Source of the DNA: Nitrospira sp.
GTDB taxonomy: Bacteria > Nitrospirota > Nitrospiria > Nitrospirales > Nitrospiraceae
Assembly: GCA_024760525.1 (NCBI GenBank)
Contig: CP060499.1
Coordinates: 2,170,001-2,234,000, forward strand
DNA length: 64,000 nt
Direction: 5' to 3'
Part shown: one piece after another, positions 50,326-58,923 of the stretch
Layout of the letters: each line of letters opens with the position of its first letter
Numbering within the stretch: the first letter of the stretch is position 1
Notes under the pieces: generated by a model
Told to the model about the DNA's origin: nothing
What the model saw: the letters and a program-made list of their open reading frames with translations, nothing else
Database searches by the model: none
Program-made: the position numbers and the translations under genes

Positions 50326-51144
50326 ATGAACGCAGGTCATGCCGACTCCAAGCCGACCTTACACGAACAACACGGCCGCTGGCCGAGGGCTGAATCCGTG
50401 GAAGACTTCCGTCGCAATCTCGCGGCCGTCCATGCACGCATCGCAGCGGCATGCCAGCGAGCCGGGCGCGATCCTGCGAGTGTGCGGTTGCTGCCCGTGA
50501 GCAAGACCGTGGATGAGGAGCGCATTCGCATGTCCTATGCTGCAGGCTGCCGCCTGCTCGGCGAAAACAAGGTTCAAGAGGCGCATCGCAAATGGAACGC
50601 CATGGCCGACCTCGCTGACCTGCGCTGGTCGGTGATCGGTCATTTACAGACCAATAAGGCCAAGTTGGTGGCACGTTTCGCTGCCGAATTTCAGGCACTC
50701 GACAGCCTACGTGTGGCCGAGGCACTAGATCGGCGATTGCAGGCCGAAGGCCGCGCGCTGGATGTGTTCGTGCAGGTCAATACCTCAGACGAGTCCAGCA
50801 AGTATGGCCTACCTCCTGACGAGGTGGCTGCCTTCCTGCAGGCTCTGCCGGCATTCTCGTCGCTGCGTGTACGCGGTTTCATGACGCTGGCACTCCTGTC
50901 CGCCGATGCCGTGCGGGTGCGCCGATGCTTCGTGCTGTTGCGCGAACTGCGCGACCGGCTACGCCAGGAAGCGCCGGATGGGATCGTGCTGGACGAACTC
51001 TCGATGGGCATGTCCGGTGACTACGAGATCGCCCTCGAAGAAGGCGCCACGATCGTGCGAGTGGGTCAGGCGATCTATGGCGCACGGTCTACACCCGACA
51101 CCTATTACTGGCCGGCCGCTGACGCTGACGAACCGCATTCATAA
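50326..51144 (+). CDS. yggS: YggS/PROSC-family PLP homeostasis protein
   Basis: A 272-residue protein binding PLP without known catalysis, involved in vitamin B6 homeostasis. VRLLPVSKTVDEERI holds the PLP lysine; LGENKVQEAHRKW, WSVIGHLQTNKAK, VQVNTSDESSKYGL and ELSMGMSGDYEIALEEGATIVRVGQAIYG are the conserved blocks. The start at 50326 gives a slightly longer amino end than usual (about 35 extra residues); no strong ribosome site. It is not in the common yggT or pilT context, so gene order is atypical. Confidence 0.95.
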   Translation: MNAGHADSKPTLHEQHGRWPRAESVEDFRRNLAAVHARIAAACQRAGRDPASVRLLPVSKTVDEERIRMSYAAGCRLLGENKVQEAHRKWNAMADLADLRWSVIGHLQTNKAKLVARFAAEFQALDSLRVAEALDRRLQAEGRALDVFVQVNTSDESSKYGLPPDEVAAFLQALPAFSSLRVRGFMTLALLSADAVRVRRCFVLLRELRDRLRQEAPDGIVLDELSMGMSGDYEIALEEGATIVRVGQAIYGARSTPDTYYWPAADADEPHS

Positions 51145-51228
51145 CTGCTTAATGCCAAGATAAAGGTGCCGGAATTTCCAATTCCTGCGGCAATTCGCGC
51201 CGCAGGCCTCCCAGCCTCACATGACGTC

Positions 51229-51390
51229 TTAGTCTACGTTGTCCTCGTCATCCTCGTCGTTGTCGTCGTCACCGCCATCCTTTTGAATCTCGAAAATGGT
51301 GATGGTGTTGCTGACCTCGTACGAGACCACCAAGAGAGGTTTGTGGGTCGGGCTAACCCTTTTCTTGACCAAGATCATGCCTTCTGAATG
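51229..51390 (-). pseudogene. Carboxyl-terminal relic of a choice-of-anchor-I type protein
   Basis: A minus-strand frame ending at TAA 51229 reads HSEGMILVKKRVSPTHK, PLLVVSYEVSNTITIFEIQ and an aspartate-rich tail KDGGDDDNDEDDEDNVD. The block EGMI...SPT.KPLLVVS.EVS.T.TI.EI is characteristic of the carboxyl end of choice-of-anchor-I (alkaline-phosphatase-like) secreted proteins. Similarity ends before about 51390, and the rest of the gene is absent. It is a truncated relic, cut off by the neighbouring methyltransferase region. Confidence 0.6.
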
Positions 51391-51460
51391 GCTATACCTC
51401 GGGCTTTTCAGTAGACTGATCGATCATGGTTGACTGAGGCCGATTCTTCTCGGAGGTTTC

Positions 51461-52213
51461 ATGCCTTCATCACATATGCAAGATTGGCATCCCGCTCAAT
51501 ACGCCGCGAACGCCCGGTTTGTCTCGGATCTCGGCATGCCCGTGCTGGAGCTACTGTCCCCGAAACCGGGAGAGCGCGTCCTTGATCTCGGCTGTGGTGA
51601 TGGTGTGCTGACCCGTAGATTCGTGGAATGTGGGTGCGCGGTGGTCGGGATCGATGCAAGCCCGGATATGGTCGCTGCGGCCCGATCGCTGGGACTAGAT
51701 GCTCAGGTGATGGACGCGCGCATGATGTCCTTCAGGAATGAATTTGACGCCGTGTTTTCGAACGCCGCACTCCACTGGGTGCAACAACCCGATCTGGCTA
51801 TCAGCGGCGCCTGGGAGGCGCTCAAAGGCGGTGGGCGTTTTGTCGGTGAGTTCGGTGGATACGGCAACGTCAATGCCATTGTGAATGCACTCGAGTCTGC
51901 GCTCCATTCGCGAAACATCGAGGCGCTCAATCCTTGGTATTTCCCTCGCCCGGAAGAATACGGAGCACTGCTTACAGCGAAGGGTTTTGTCGTCATGAGC
52001 CTTGCCCTCATTCCCCGCCGCACTCACCTTCCCAAGGGGATTCGCGCCTGGCTTGAGACATTTGCGCAGCCCTACGTATCGGCATTGCCCATCGACGAAA
52101 GACCGGAGTTCATTTCCGAAGTCACCGCCGTATTAATGCCCATGCTCCGCGATGCCGACGGCGATTGGCATGCAGATTACATTCGCCTACGGTTTTCTGC
52201 CATGAAACCATAA
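51461..52213 (+). CDS. Class I SAM-dependent methyltransferase (Tam-like)
   Basis: A 250-residue methyltransferase. RVLDLGCGDGVLTRRFVECGCAVVGIDASPDMVAAAR is the SAM-binding motif I. DAVFSNAALHWVQQPDLAISGAWEALKGGGRFVGEFGG matches the trans-aconitate/ malonyl-ACP (BioC/Tam) branch, with the conserved ALHW. The substrate cannot be assigned. The ATG at 51461 follows a GGAGG site. The VIT-type gene follows after 36 bases. Confidence 0.88.
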   Translation: MPSSHMQDWHPAQYAANARFVSDLGMPVLELLSPKPGERVLDLGCGDGVLTRRFVECGCAVVGIDASPDMVAAARSLGLDAQVMDARMMSFRNEFDAVFSNAALHWVQQPDLAISGAWEALKGGGRFVGEFGGYGNVNAIVNALESALHSRNIEALNPWYFPRPEEYGALLTAKGFVVMSLALIPRRTHLPKGIRAWLETFAQPYVSALPIDERPEFISEVTAVLMPMLRDADGDWHADYIRLRFSAMKP

Positions 52214-52249
52214 CCTCGGCCACGTGCTGATCCGAAAGCACTCTTTCCA

Positions 52250-52966
52250 ATGTTTTCACGCCAAGAAACCGGCATGGTGAAACACTTCGAGCCGCACAGG
52301 ATTCATCGCGCCGGCTGGCTGCGCGCAGCGGTGCTTGGCGCGAATGACGGCATTGTGTCCACAGCCAGTCTCGTATTGGGCGTAGCGGCGGCAGGAGCAA
52401 GTTCACAGAGCATCGTCATTGCCGGTGTGGCCGGACTTGTTGCCGGCGCCATGTCCATGGCGGCCGGGGAGTATATTTCGGTCAGTTCGCAAGCCGATAC
52501 CGAACGGGCCGATCTGAATCGGGAACAGACGGAATTGGCCGCTGATCCAGAGCGGGAACACGCGGAAATGGCCGCTATGTATGTCGCGCGCGGACTTGAT
52601 CCCAGCCTCGCTTCCGCTGTCACAACCCAATTGATGGCCCATGATGCACTGGGCGCACATAGCCGTGAAGAGCTGGGTCTTACTGACACAGCGGCTGCTC
52701 GACCGGTTCAAGCGGCGCTCGCGTCGGCCGGCACGTTTTCAGTTGGCGCACTCCTTCCTCTCCTGATTGTCGCGGCGGCGCCGAGATCGATGATGCTGTG
52801 GGCCGTGTCAGGCAGCTCACTCCTCTTTCTCGCATTACTCGGCTCGCTGGCCGCAAAGGCAGGCGGCGCGCCGGTCATGAGGGGTGCCGCGCGAGTTACT
52901 CTCTGGGGTGCCTTGGCCATGGCCGTCACGGCCGGCGCTGGAGCGTTGTTTGGAATAGGGTTCTAA
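52250..52966 (+). CDS. VIT1/CCC1-family membrane transporter
   Basis: A 238-residue integral membrane protein of the VIT (vacuolar iron transporter) family. HRIHRAGWLRAAVLGANDGIVSTASLVLGVAAAG is the diagnostic first helix block; GLVAGAMSMAAGEYISVSSQ is the second. A cytosolic acidic helix follows with ERADLNREQTELAADPEREHAEMA (metal-binding glutamates), then three further helices. Fe(II)/Mn(II) export is the known family role. ATG 52250 or 52274 start; ribosome sites are weak. Confidence 0.92.
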   Translation: MFSRQETGMVKHFEPHRIHRAGWLRAAVLGANDGIVSTASLVLGVAAAGASSQSIVIAGVAGLVAGAMSMAAGEYISVSSQADTERADLNREQTELAADPEREHAEMAAMYVARGLDPSLASAVTTQLMAHDALGAHSREELGLTDTAAARPVQAALASAGTFSVGALLPLLIVAAAPRSMMLWAVSGSSLLFLALLGSLAAKAGGAPVMRGAARVTLWGALAMAVTAGAGALFGIGF

Positions 52967-53117
52967 GAATGGAAGCGGTCGAGATTGTCGGCACAACAGA
53001 GCGTCATGCCCATCGGCAAACCGAGAGCGGCACCCTTATTGGCTTCGTATCGACTTGCTGTCGAACGGTTCGCGTTGGATCACACGCCGACGCAACCTTC
53101 TCGGCGGCCGGAGACCT

Positions 53118-53306
53118 TCAATAAAGCGGAGGTTGAGGACCCCATCGCAAACCGGCGAGATCCGGGTCTTCCCCCTCTTGATCGGGTCGGTCGCGTTTAT
53201 TGGCTTTGCGCAGCGCGCGGCGCTCTTCTTTTTCACGCTGCTTCTGAACACGGGCTTTTTCACGGTCTCGTTTTGCAAGCGTAACTTTACCTGGTCCTCC
53301 GATGAT
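53118..53306 (-). CDS. Small lysine/arginine-rich protein without a standard start codon
   Basis: A minus-strand frame ending TGA at 53118 encodes about 60 residues. KVTLAKRDREKARVQKQREKEERRALRK and the tail QEGEDPDLAGLRWGPQPPLY are strongly protein-like, resembling short highly charged helical proteins widespread in bacteria. No ATG, GTG or TTG opens it in frame. AAGGAGG precedes in-frame ATC codons at 53306-53301, so translation might use an AUC start or the gene may have lost its ATG. It starts 39 bases after the stop of the 53345 gene. Confidence 0.45.
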   Translation of the reverse strand: MIGGPGKVTLAKRDREKARVQKQREKEERRALRKANKRDRPDQEGEDPDLAGLRWGPQPPLY

Positions 53307-53344
53307 GCCCTCCTTCAGCTATGGCGTAGCTGCGCGCGAGTGAC

Positions 53345-53605
53345 CTACGAAAGGGCCCCGCCTTTTCGAGTTGATCCGGATGCCTTGACAACCTTTTTAC
53401 GGGATGGACCGTTCACATGAGAACGAGAGAGCGTATCGGGACTTAAACCGTGGCTTGACGCTGAGATAATCTGACGGCGAATGTCTTCGATCGAGGGTGC
53501 GGACGATATGCGCGCCGGGTCTTGAAGTCCCAGCAGATCCCAGTGAACCCTTGTTCTACGAATGGCCCGTTTTCGTCTAGGTGAGGCTTTGGTCCCCCAG
53601 GACAT
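53345..53605 (-). CDS. Small basic protein of unknown function, paralogue 2
   Basis: An 86-residue basic protein homologous to the 33142 gene: WGTKASPRRKRA, VHWDLLGLQDPARISS, SIEDIRRQIISASSHGLSPDTLSRS and a basic tail. The order and spacing match paralogue 1 throughout. GGAGTCAAGA lies before ATG 53605 with GGAG eight bases away. The downstream neighbour is the unusual charged gene at 53118-53306, whereas paralogue 1 has a different small neighbour. Confidence 0.7.
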   Translation of the reverse strand: MSWGTKASPRRKRAIRRTRVHWDLLGLQDPARISSAPSIEDIRRQIISASSHGLSPDTLSRSHVNGPSRKKVVKASGSTRKGGALS

Positions 53606-53674
53606 ATTCTTGACTCCTCTCCGATTCCAACAATCTCAATCGCAGAAAATGCGCGATCAGGTTTTGGGATCGCG

Positions 53675-54031
53675 TTACTCGCTGGGTAATACGGAACCCT
53701 TTCTGCCGATTCTTACAAACCGATCTTCCGCGAAGACCGCCCGCAGCCGGTCGGTGACGGACCGACGATACACTTCGGATTCGCGGCCGACCAGAATCAA
53801 ATTATCCTGATCGAGCAGGATATTGAGATGGTTCTCCGATACGAGCAATCGCGTGCTGTCACCCACATTCACGCGATACTGCGTCTTCCCGTCAGGGTTG
53901 CGCTCCGAATTGGACACGATTTCAGTCAACCCGTCAATGATGCCTTCATAGGCTTCGGATCGATGACGCACTTTCGTGCCGTCCGGGATTCGGACCCAAC
54001 GGTTCTCAGATGTAGATGGGTTCTGCTTCAT
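53675..54031 (-). CDS. Soluble protein of unknown function
   Basis: A 118-residue protein. WVRIPDGTKVRHRSEAYEGIIDGLTEIVSNS, RNPDGKTQYRVNVGDSTRLLVSENHLNILLDQDNLILVG and RRSVTDRLRAVFAEDRFVR suggest an SH3-like beta barrel (the KxGTxVRH...G.I...) followed by helices. No named family was recognised. ATG 54031 is used; AAGGAG lies 11 bases upstream and a GTG directly precedes the ATG. It is upstream of the basic protein gene on the same strand. Confidence 0.6.
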   Translation of the reverse strand: MKQNPSTSENRWVRIPDGTKVRHRSEAYEGIIDGLTEIVSNSERNPDGKTQYRVNVGDSTRLLVSENHLNILLDQDNLILVGRESEVYRRSVTDRLRAVFAEDRFVRIGRKGSVLPSE

Positions 54032-54350
54032 CACGGTTTTTCTCCTTAGCCTCGAGCGCACACGACGCACCGGTCCGGGGCGTGATGGCTGACAACAAAG
54101 GCCTTTGCCCGACGACCTTACTGCACACCGATCACTTCAATCGCGCAGGGACGGAACCAGGAGGGAAGAGCGCGAGGATTAGAATTTATCTGGGGTGAGT
54201 GTACCATACTCACGTGCACATTGTGAATGGTGACGGCTCCGACACGACGGGACCATGGTGCTCCATCGTTATCGCCCCGCGCCCTCCCAATGTAGGATAC
54301 CGCGACGAGTCGTGACGGGATACAATCGGCGTCATCATAGGGAGATGATG
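54032..54350. other. Divergent promoter region
   Basis: A 319-base spacer between the divergent minus-strand unknown gene (54031) and the PilZ gene (54351). No coding frame is convincing. A six-base-pair hairpin GTGAGT/ACTCAC (54195-54213) is the only structure seen. Promoters for both genes are expected here. Confidence 0.5.
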
Positions 54351-54719
54351 ATGGCGCGCTTTTCTCATAAGAGAACCTACCAACGGTATCCCTTCCATGC
54401 TTCACTGATTATCGGCGGCGAGTCGTTCGTCGATGAGGGCACGGTCCGGAACCTCTCGATGCACGGTTGTGCGATGGAATGCGATCGGAAATTGCCCCTC
54501 GGCAGCAACGTGAGAGTGAGCCTGCTCTTGCCCGATGAGACCTCCGCATTACCTATTGAACTCGGCCGGGTAACCTGGGTGCAGGGAAATGAATGCGGGA
54601 TTGAATTCGTGCAGCTGCCGCTGCAATCGCGCCAGCGCCTCAATCGCACATTGCGTATCCCCCTCATCCAGTTCCTGAGCGCTCGCAAGAATCGGGAATT
54701 AGAGACGCGTAGCGCTTAG
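54351..54719 (+). CDS. Single-domain PilZ protein
   Basis: A 122-residue protein. KRTYQRYPFHASLIIG starts the PilZ domain with RxxxR-like RTYQR, and VRNLSMHGCAMECDRKLPLGSNVRVSLLL holds the NxSxxG motif for c-di-GMP; VTWVQGNECGIEFVQL closes the barrel. A helical tail follows. Three ATGs overlap (54345, 54348, 54351); GGGAG at 54340-54344 suits the last. It is a c-di-GMP receptor with no effector domain, the second in the window after the 34585 protein. Confidence 0.88.
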   Translation: MARFSHKRTYQRYPFHASLIIGGESFVDEGTVRNLSMHGCAMECDRKLPLGSNVRVSLLLPDETSALPIELGRVTWVQGNECGIEFVQLPLQSRQRLNRTLRIPLIQFLSARKNRELETRSA

Positions 54720-54766
54720 CGACAGCCGTGACCGATCCGTTTAACGGCTCGTCTTCACTTACTCTC

Positions 54767-55087
54767 TCACTTCGTGCGGACCTTCACGATGACCGCGGCA
54801 ATTTCCTCCAGCTTGACCGTGGCGTCGAAGAATTCCATCCCCGCCAGCTCCGTCAGTTGAACCGCGTGGGAGCCGACCTTCGCGACTTTACCGTCCAGGT
54901 CATGGCCTGATTCCAACTTGACCTTCACCCGCTTTCCGACCTGTTGCTCAAGCGCCGACTTGATGGCATCGGGGCTGTTCAAGTCCACGGTCGGTTCATC
55001 CGCCGACACCATCGTCGGCATTCCGGCAAGCCCGAAACTAACAATCAGTGCCATAACACAGACCACCATCTTCACCCATCGATTCAT
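54767..55087 (-). CDS. Exported small beta-barrel (Sm-like) protein
   Basis: A 106-residue protein. Signal MNRWVKMVVCVMALIVSFGLAGMPTMVSA predicts export. The mature part DAIKSALEQQVGKRVKVKLESGHDLDGKVAKVGSHAVQLTELAGMEFFDATVKLEEIAAVIVKVR resembles an Sm/LSm-like strand order (a short RNA-binding-type barrel) but lies outside the cytosol. Function is unknown. AAAGGAGG precedes ATG 55087. Upstream is a 530-base gap with no gene. Confidence 0.7.
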   Translation of the reverse strand: MNRWVKMVVCVMALIVSFGLAGMPTMVSADEPTVDLNSPDAIKSALEQQVGKRVKVKLESGHDLDGKVAKVGSHAVQLTELAGMEFFDATVKLEEIAAVIVKVRTK

Positions 55088-55615
55088 GAAGTCCTCCTTT
55101 ATGAGCATACACAACCCGATAGCGGGAGAAACGAGCATGCAGTCAGCACGGCGGAGTGTCCTTTTTGTTACCCAGAATCACAAACAGTCGGAGCTTGTTC
55201 TCATGTCCCCGCATAACAGATGAGACTAGGAGACTTCCCAGGTTTCCAACTCTCTCATAGCGCGTACAATCCATTCTTGTTGTCATGCCCTGGATCGGCT
55301 GTAAGTTCGTATCATCATCGACTATCTCTAAACCAATTGTAGGCGTTTGAAAAGCTGTCTGGTTGCAACCTTGTTGCCAGTGTTGGAGTGGAAGATGAAG
55401 GTGTATGGAATGCACTACGGACGACTACATCCTACTACCTAAAAACCACTCAATTTTTTTATTCTGATGACAATATATCAACCACTTAGTGAAGCGAACA
55501 TCCCCGCGCTGTCATGTTGCGCTGGTATGGGTTGTGCTCCCACCACCATCCAGGATGGAAGCAGCGCTTATGGGCTTAATTGAGGATATGGCGAAATGCA
55601 CAGAATAGCGAATGG
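55088..55615. other. Gene-free region upstream of the oxidoreductase
   Basis: A 528-base gap with notably lower GC, including an AT-rich stretch near 55441-55485. A 90-codon minus-strand frame (55143-55415) exists, but its composition and lack of a ribosome site make it unconvincing. No RNA gene or repeat was identified. Confidence 0.5.
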
Positions 55616-56773
55616 ATGATGGCAGGAAGAGAAAGAATACTCCGCATCGGTGTGATCGGAACCGGGGCATTTGCTGAGCAGTGCCATGTCCCAGGGCTTC
55701 AATCCCACCCTCAGGCCAGAGTAGTGGCAATTTGCGGGCGTCGAAAGGAACGACTACGATTCCTCGCAAACCAGTTCAATATTCCCGCAGTGTACACCGA
55801 TTATCATGAATTGTGCGCCCGACCAGATCTTGACGCGATAACGATCGTTACGCCCAACAGCGAACATGCCGAACAAGCGAGAGCTGCATTTGCTTCAGGG
55901 AAACATGTCTTCTGTGAAAAACCGATAGCTATGAATGTCGCCCAGGCACAGCAGATGGTTCGCACCGCAGAGAAGAGTGGAAAGGTTCATCAGGTAGGAT
56001 TCACCTATCGATATCTCTATGGAGTGCAAGAGTTGCGGCGTCGGATACACCGGGGAGACATCGGCGTGCCGTACCACCTACGGGCTCACCATAACAGCTG
56101 GGACGGTCTCCACTCCGCTTCTTCTCTCGGATTTCGAGGTGTGCGCGCTCTGGGTGGTGGCGGAGTACTCTATGATATGGGACCGCATCTTTTTGACCTT
56201 GCACGGTACCTGTTTGGTCCCATCAAGTCAGCTATGGGGTTTTTCGAGCATGTCCCGCGCAGGAAGGTGGGCAGTCGTAGCGAATCTCCGGTTATAGAAA
56301 CAGACGATCTTGCGGCGGCATGGTTTACCCACGAGCACGGCATCAATGGCCAATGGTTCGCCAGCCGTGTCATGCCATGGTGTGGAGAGAAGTCTCATAT
56401 CGAGGTCATTGGGCATGAAGGAGCGCTACGGGCCTCGCTCAGCAGGGGCAGCATTGACATTTTGCGCGTGGCACGTCCTTCGAGCCCGCACTGGGAAGTT
56501 TTGCCTTTGCCGAGCGAGGCTTGTAATGACGCTCCCAGTTCTCTGAACATCATGATGCGAAGTTTTGTGGATGCTTGCCTGCGAGGACGACTCAACGGCG
56601 ATGTCGATGCATCTTTTCACGATGGCCTTGCCTCTCAGCTCGCCATCGATGCCGTTGAGACAGCAACCATGAGTCTACCATGGGTGCCTCTTGGCAGAAC
56701 ACAACCTCGGATGAGGACAAGAGTTTCAGACCCGTCGCGTCGCAACGAGATCATGCTGATCCGTCAAGGATAA
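55616..56773 (+). CDS. Gfo/Idh/MocA-family NAD(P) oxidoreductase
   Basis: A 385-residue protein. RIGVIGTGAFAEQCHVPGLQSHPQARVVAICGRRKERLRFLANQFN is the Rossmann NAD site. HVFCEKPIAMNVAQAQQMV holds the EKP catalytic lysine motif, and VGFTYRYLYGVQEL and GGGVLYDMGPHLFDLARYLFG (with the conserved H) complete the Gfo/Idh/MocA pattern. The substrate is presumably a sugar or inositol derivative, not assignable. ATG 55616 or 55619; no strong ribosome site. Confidence 0.92.
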   Translation: MMAGRERILRIGVIGTGAFAEQCHVPGLQSHPQARVVAICGRRKERLRFLANQFNIPAVYTDYHELCARPDLDAITIVTPNSEHAEQARAAFASGKHVFCEKPIAMNVAQAQQMVRTAEKSGKVHQVGFTYRYLYGVQELRRRIHRGDIGVPYHLRAHHNSWDGLHSASSLGFRGVRALGGGGVLYDMGPHLFDLARYLFGPIKSAMGFFEHVPRRKVGSRSESPVIETDDLAAAWFTHEHGINGQWFASRVMPWCGEKSHIEVIGHEGALRASLSRGSIDILRVARPSSPHWEVLPLPSEACNDAPSSLNIMMRSFVDACLRGRLNGDVDASFHDGLASQLAIDAVETATMSLPWVPLGRTQPRMRTRVSDPSRRNEIMLIRQG

Positions 56774-57017
56774 CCAGGCATTGATTTGCAAAGAAGAAAC
56801 CGGTTTCACAGCGGCACCGTTGCAATCGCGCAACGATATGCACCTTCGCTTGGCAAGCTTGGTGCGCCGCGAGCGGTTGTCACATTGACAGGTATCGACG
56901 TTTTCCGCCAGCCGGAGCAAGATTCTTCCGGAGTGACCGAGACTTTCACATTCAGTGCGGGCTAGTCCACATGCAGCGGGACGCTCCACACGGCTGCGTC
57001 ATTGAAATCCTCCCACA

Positions 57018-57749
57018 CTACAACTTCTTCGGCCACAAGGAACTCAGTTCAGGATACTTCGCCCTGTAGTCGGCGTGGCTGGCACGGATGACCTTCAACG
57101 CTTCTTCACGTCCGTACACGCTGGTGATTTCCACCTTGTGATGTGTCGTTCCGGGAGCGCTTTTATACGTCAGAAAATAGTGTTGCAAGCGATCCATGAG
57201 CGCCGCCGGACATTGTGAAATGTCCGTAAAGTTGCCGTACACGGCATCGTCCCGCATCACGGCGATGATCTTGTCGTCTGCGTCGCCGCCGTCGGCCAGG
57301 CTCAATCCGCCGATCGGGAGCGCCGTCAGCAGGATGTCGCTGTGCGGAATGCTCTTCTCCGACAACACGCAGATATCGAGCGGATCGCCGTCTCCCACCA
57401 TGTCCTTGCGGCGGGCTCGCCTGGCGAAGATGGCGGCCACCTGCTCTCCGGAATAGGTCTGCGGAATCAGTCCATAATAGACCGGGCAGAAGTTGGAAAA
57501 CCGCTGCGGCCGATCCACCTTGAGGAAGCCGCTGCTCTTGTCCACTTCATATTTGACCGTGTCGGTCGGGACGATTTCGATGTAGGCGGTGACTACATCC
57601 GGGGCTTCTTGCCCGATGGATACGCCGTGCCACGGATGCGCCTTGAACATCAGTCTGAGCAGGCGTTGAAAGGGATCGCTTCCCCCATGTACTTCAGCCG
57701 TCATATCTACGTCTTCTTCTCCCTTTCCCTTCCCTCTCTTCTCTCTCAT
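57018..57749 (-). CDS. ppa: Inorganic pyrophosphatase
   Basis: Hydrolyses pyrophosphate released by biosynthesis. EIVPTDTVKYEVDKSSGFLKVDRPQ, CPVYYGLIPQTYSGEQVAAIF, VGDGDPLDICVLSEKSI and VMRDDAVYGNFTDISQCPAALMDRLQHYFLTYK are the family I blocks with the metal aspartates (DGDPLD). The predicted 243-residue protein is longer at the amino end than typical (about 175), because GGAGGAGCT precedes ATG 57749; ATG 57704 gives a 228-residue form. A charged leader MREKRGKGKGEE is unusual and the start is open. Confidence 0.93.
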   Translation of the reverse strand: MREKRGKGKGEEDVDMTAEVHGGSDPFQRLLRLMFKAHPWHGVSIGQEAPDVVTAYIEIVPTDTVKYEVDKSSGFLKVDRPQRFSNFCPVYYGLIPQTYSGEQVAAIFARRARRKDMVGDGDPLDICVLSEKSIPHSDILLTALPIGGLSLADGGDADDKIIAVMRDDAVYGNFTDISQCPAALMDRLQHYFLTYKSAPGTTHHKVEITSVYGREEALKVIRASHADYRAKYPELSSLWPKKL

Positions 57750-58175
57750 AGCTCCTCCGCATTGCTTCCGACCATTCCCGAGAAATCCGTCTCTCCTCGA
57801 TTGGGCGCTAGTATCTCTCAGGAACTCGATCAGGGCAATGGTTTCCAACCTTCTTTTATGGTCTCTCCCAAGGTCAAGATCGAAACAGGTTGGACGGCCT
57901 TGCATATGACGGATAAGAGGCTCTGGAATATCTATGGATATCTTTCCTGCGGAAACCAGTCTCGAGCAACAGTTCCTGGCGGCTTGACGGCGTTACCTAC
58001 TGGCGCGTAGCATACACGTAAGGCGTTTCTGCTACGCCGTCGGTTCATCTTCGCGCATCTCTGCCTCGTTTAGGCGAACGATCGTTCAAGCCCCGCTGCT
58101 CCAACGTCAGAATCGTCCCGTGCATCTTCGGCAAGATAGTCTTAGATCGGTCAACTCAAACAGGAAGGAGTCGCG
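57750..58175. other. Gap between ppa and a small HTH gene
   Basis: A 426-base intergenic region. No gene was found. A modest inverted repeat GCGTAGCA/TGCTACGC (58005-58012 and 58030-58037) is present. The last bases give the AGGAAGGAG ribosome site of the next gene. Confidence 0.5.
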
Positions 58176-58385
58176 ATGGGAGAGCAGAAGCCTATTACCG
58201 GCCGGATTCTCGAATCGCTCCAAGGTTCCTCTGAATGCGAGTTCGAGACCTTGGTGACTCGCCTGCCGCAATTTACCTGGAACGAACTGTTTTCCGAAAT
58301 CTCCCGCTTGAGCCGAATGGGCCAAATCACTATTACGAGAGGTGTGGGGATCTTCACCATCAGGCAGGTTGCCGCACTGAAATGA
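58176..58385 (+). CDS. Small winged-helix-like protein of unknown function
   Basis: A 69-residue protein. ITGRILESLQGSSECEFETLVTRLPQFTWNELFSEISRLSRMGQITITRGVGIFTIR reads as a small winged-helix (helix-turn-helix plus wing) fold, as in regulators or accessory HTH proteins. GGAAGGAG lies just before ATG 58176. No named family was recognised. It is a likely DNA-binding protein by fold. Confidence 0.65.
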   Translation: MGEQKPITGRILESLQGSSECEFETLVTRLPQFTWNELFSEISRLSRMGQITITRGVGIFTIRQVAALK

Positions 58386-58535
58386 GTGAAATGGTTCCCG
58401 GCCCATGGGGAGCCTTGAACCTTGACGTGAGACGAAGAAACCGTGCCAGGAATCGATTCCGCAGGGCATGGCGAGGTTTCGCAGCCTTGGTGTACAATAC
58501 CTCTGTGACGAGTCGCCCTTCTTACGGAGGCTCTC

Positions 58536-58871
58536 ATGGGACGGAAGCACTCACCGCATCACGAAGACACGTATCGGGCCCGAGCGCTCAAACTCTTTCC
58601 ATGGATTTGCGCGCACTGCGGACGAGAATTTGACGGCAAAAAGCTGAGCCAGCTCACCGTCCATCACAAGGATCACAATCACGACAACAATCCGCTCGAC
58701 GGCAGCAACTGGGAGCTGCTGTGTCTCTACTGTCATGACAACGAGCACCAGCGATATTTGGTCGCTGACACACCTGGTGAGACACCGCCGAGCCGTGAGC
58801 AGGAACGGCCTTCGACCTTCACACCCTTCGCCCATCTCGCAAACTTGCTGAAGCGCAAGGACGTCGCCTGA
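58536..58871 (+). CDS. YajD-like HNH nuclease
   Basis: A 111-residue HNH protein. CAHCGREFDGKKLSQLTVHHKDHNHDNNPLDGSNWELLCLYCHDNEHQRYL is an almost exact YajD-type core: CxxC zinc pairs plus the HH...N...H catalytic set. A proline-rich tail follows. ATG 58536 follows a GGAGG site. Such proteins are common and their cellular role is unknown. No mobile-element neighbour. Confidence 0.92.
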   Translation: MGRKHSPHHEDTYRARALKLFPWICAHCGREFDGKKLSQLTVHHKDHNHDNNPLDGSNWELLCLYCHDNEHQRYLVADTPGETPPSREQERPSTFTPFAHLANLLKRKDVA

Positions 58872-58923
58872 TAGGACGTCGCTCGGGCACCCGGTCTAGA
58901 GTTCGCTCACCTGCAAGGAATGA

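Noticed and set aside
51166..51387. A + strand frame with a valine-rich run
   Set aside because: It is the antisense of the acidic tail of the choice-of-anchor-I relic; the valine run mirrors GAC codons.
52970..53124. A 51-codon + strand frame beginning MEAVEIVGTTERHAH after the VIT gene
   Set aside because: Weak ribosome site, no family, and it overlaps the end of the convincing minus-strand charged frame.
53055..53420. A 121-codon + strand frame opposite the basic small genes
   Set aside because: Antisense shadow of two better-supported minus-strand frames; composition is not protein-like.
55143..55415. A 90-codon minus-strand frame with an attractive polar sequence
   Set aside because: No ribosome site, no recognised motif and low-GC composition unlike neighbouring genes; not convincing without homologues.
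57750..57905. Upstream extension of the pyrophosphatase to an ATG at 57905
   Set aside because: The added 52 residues have no similarity to the family, and a strong GGAGG lies before 57749.
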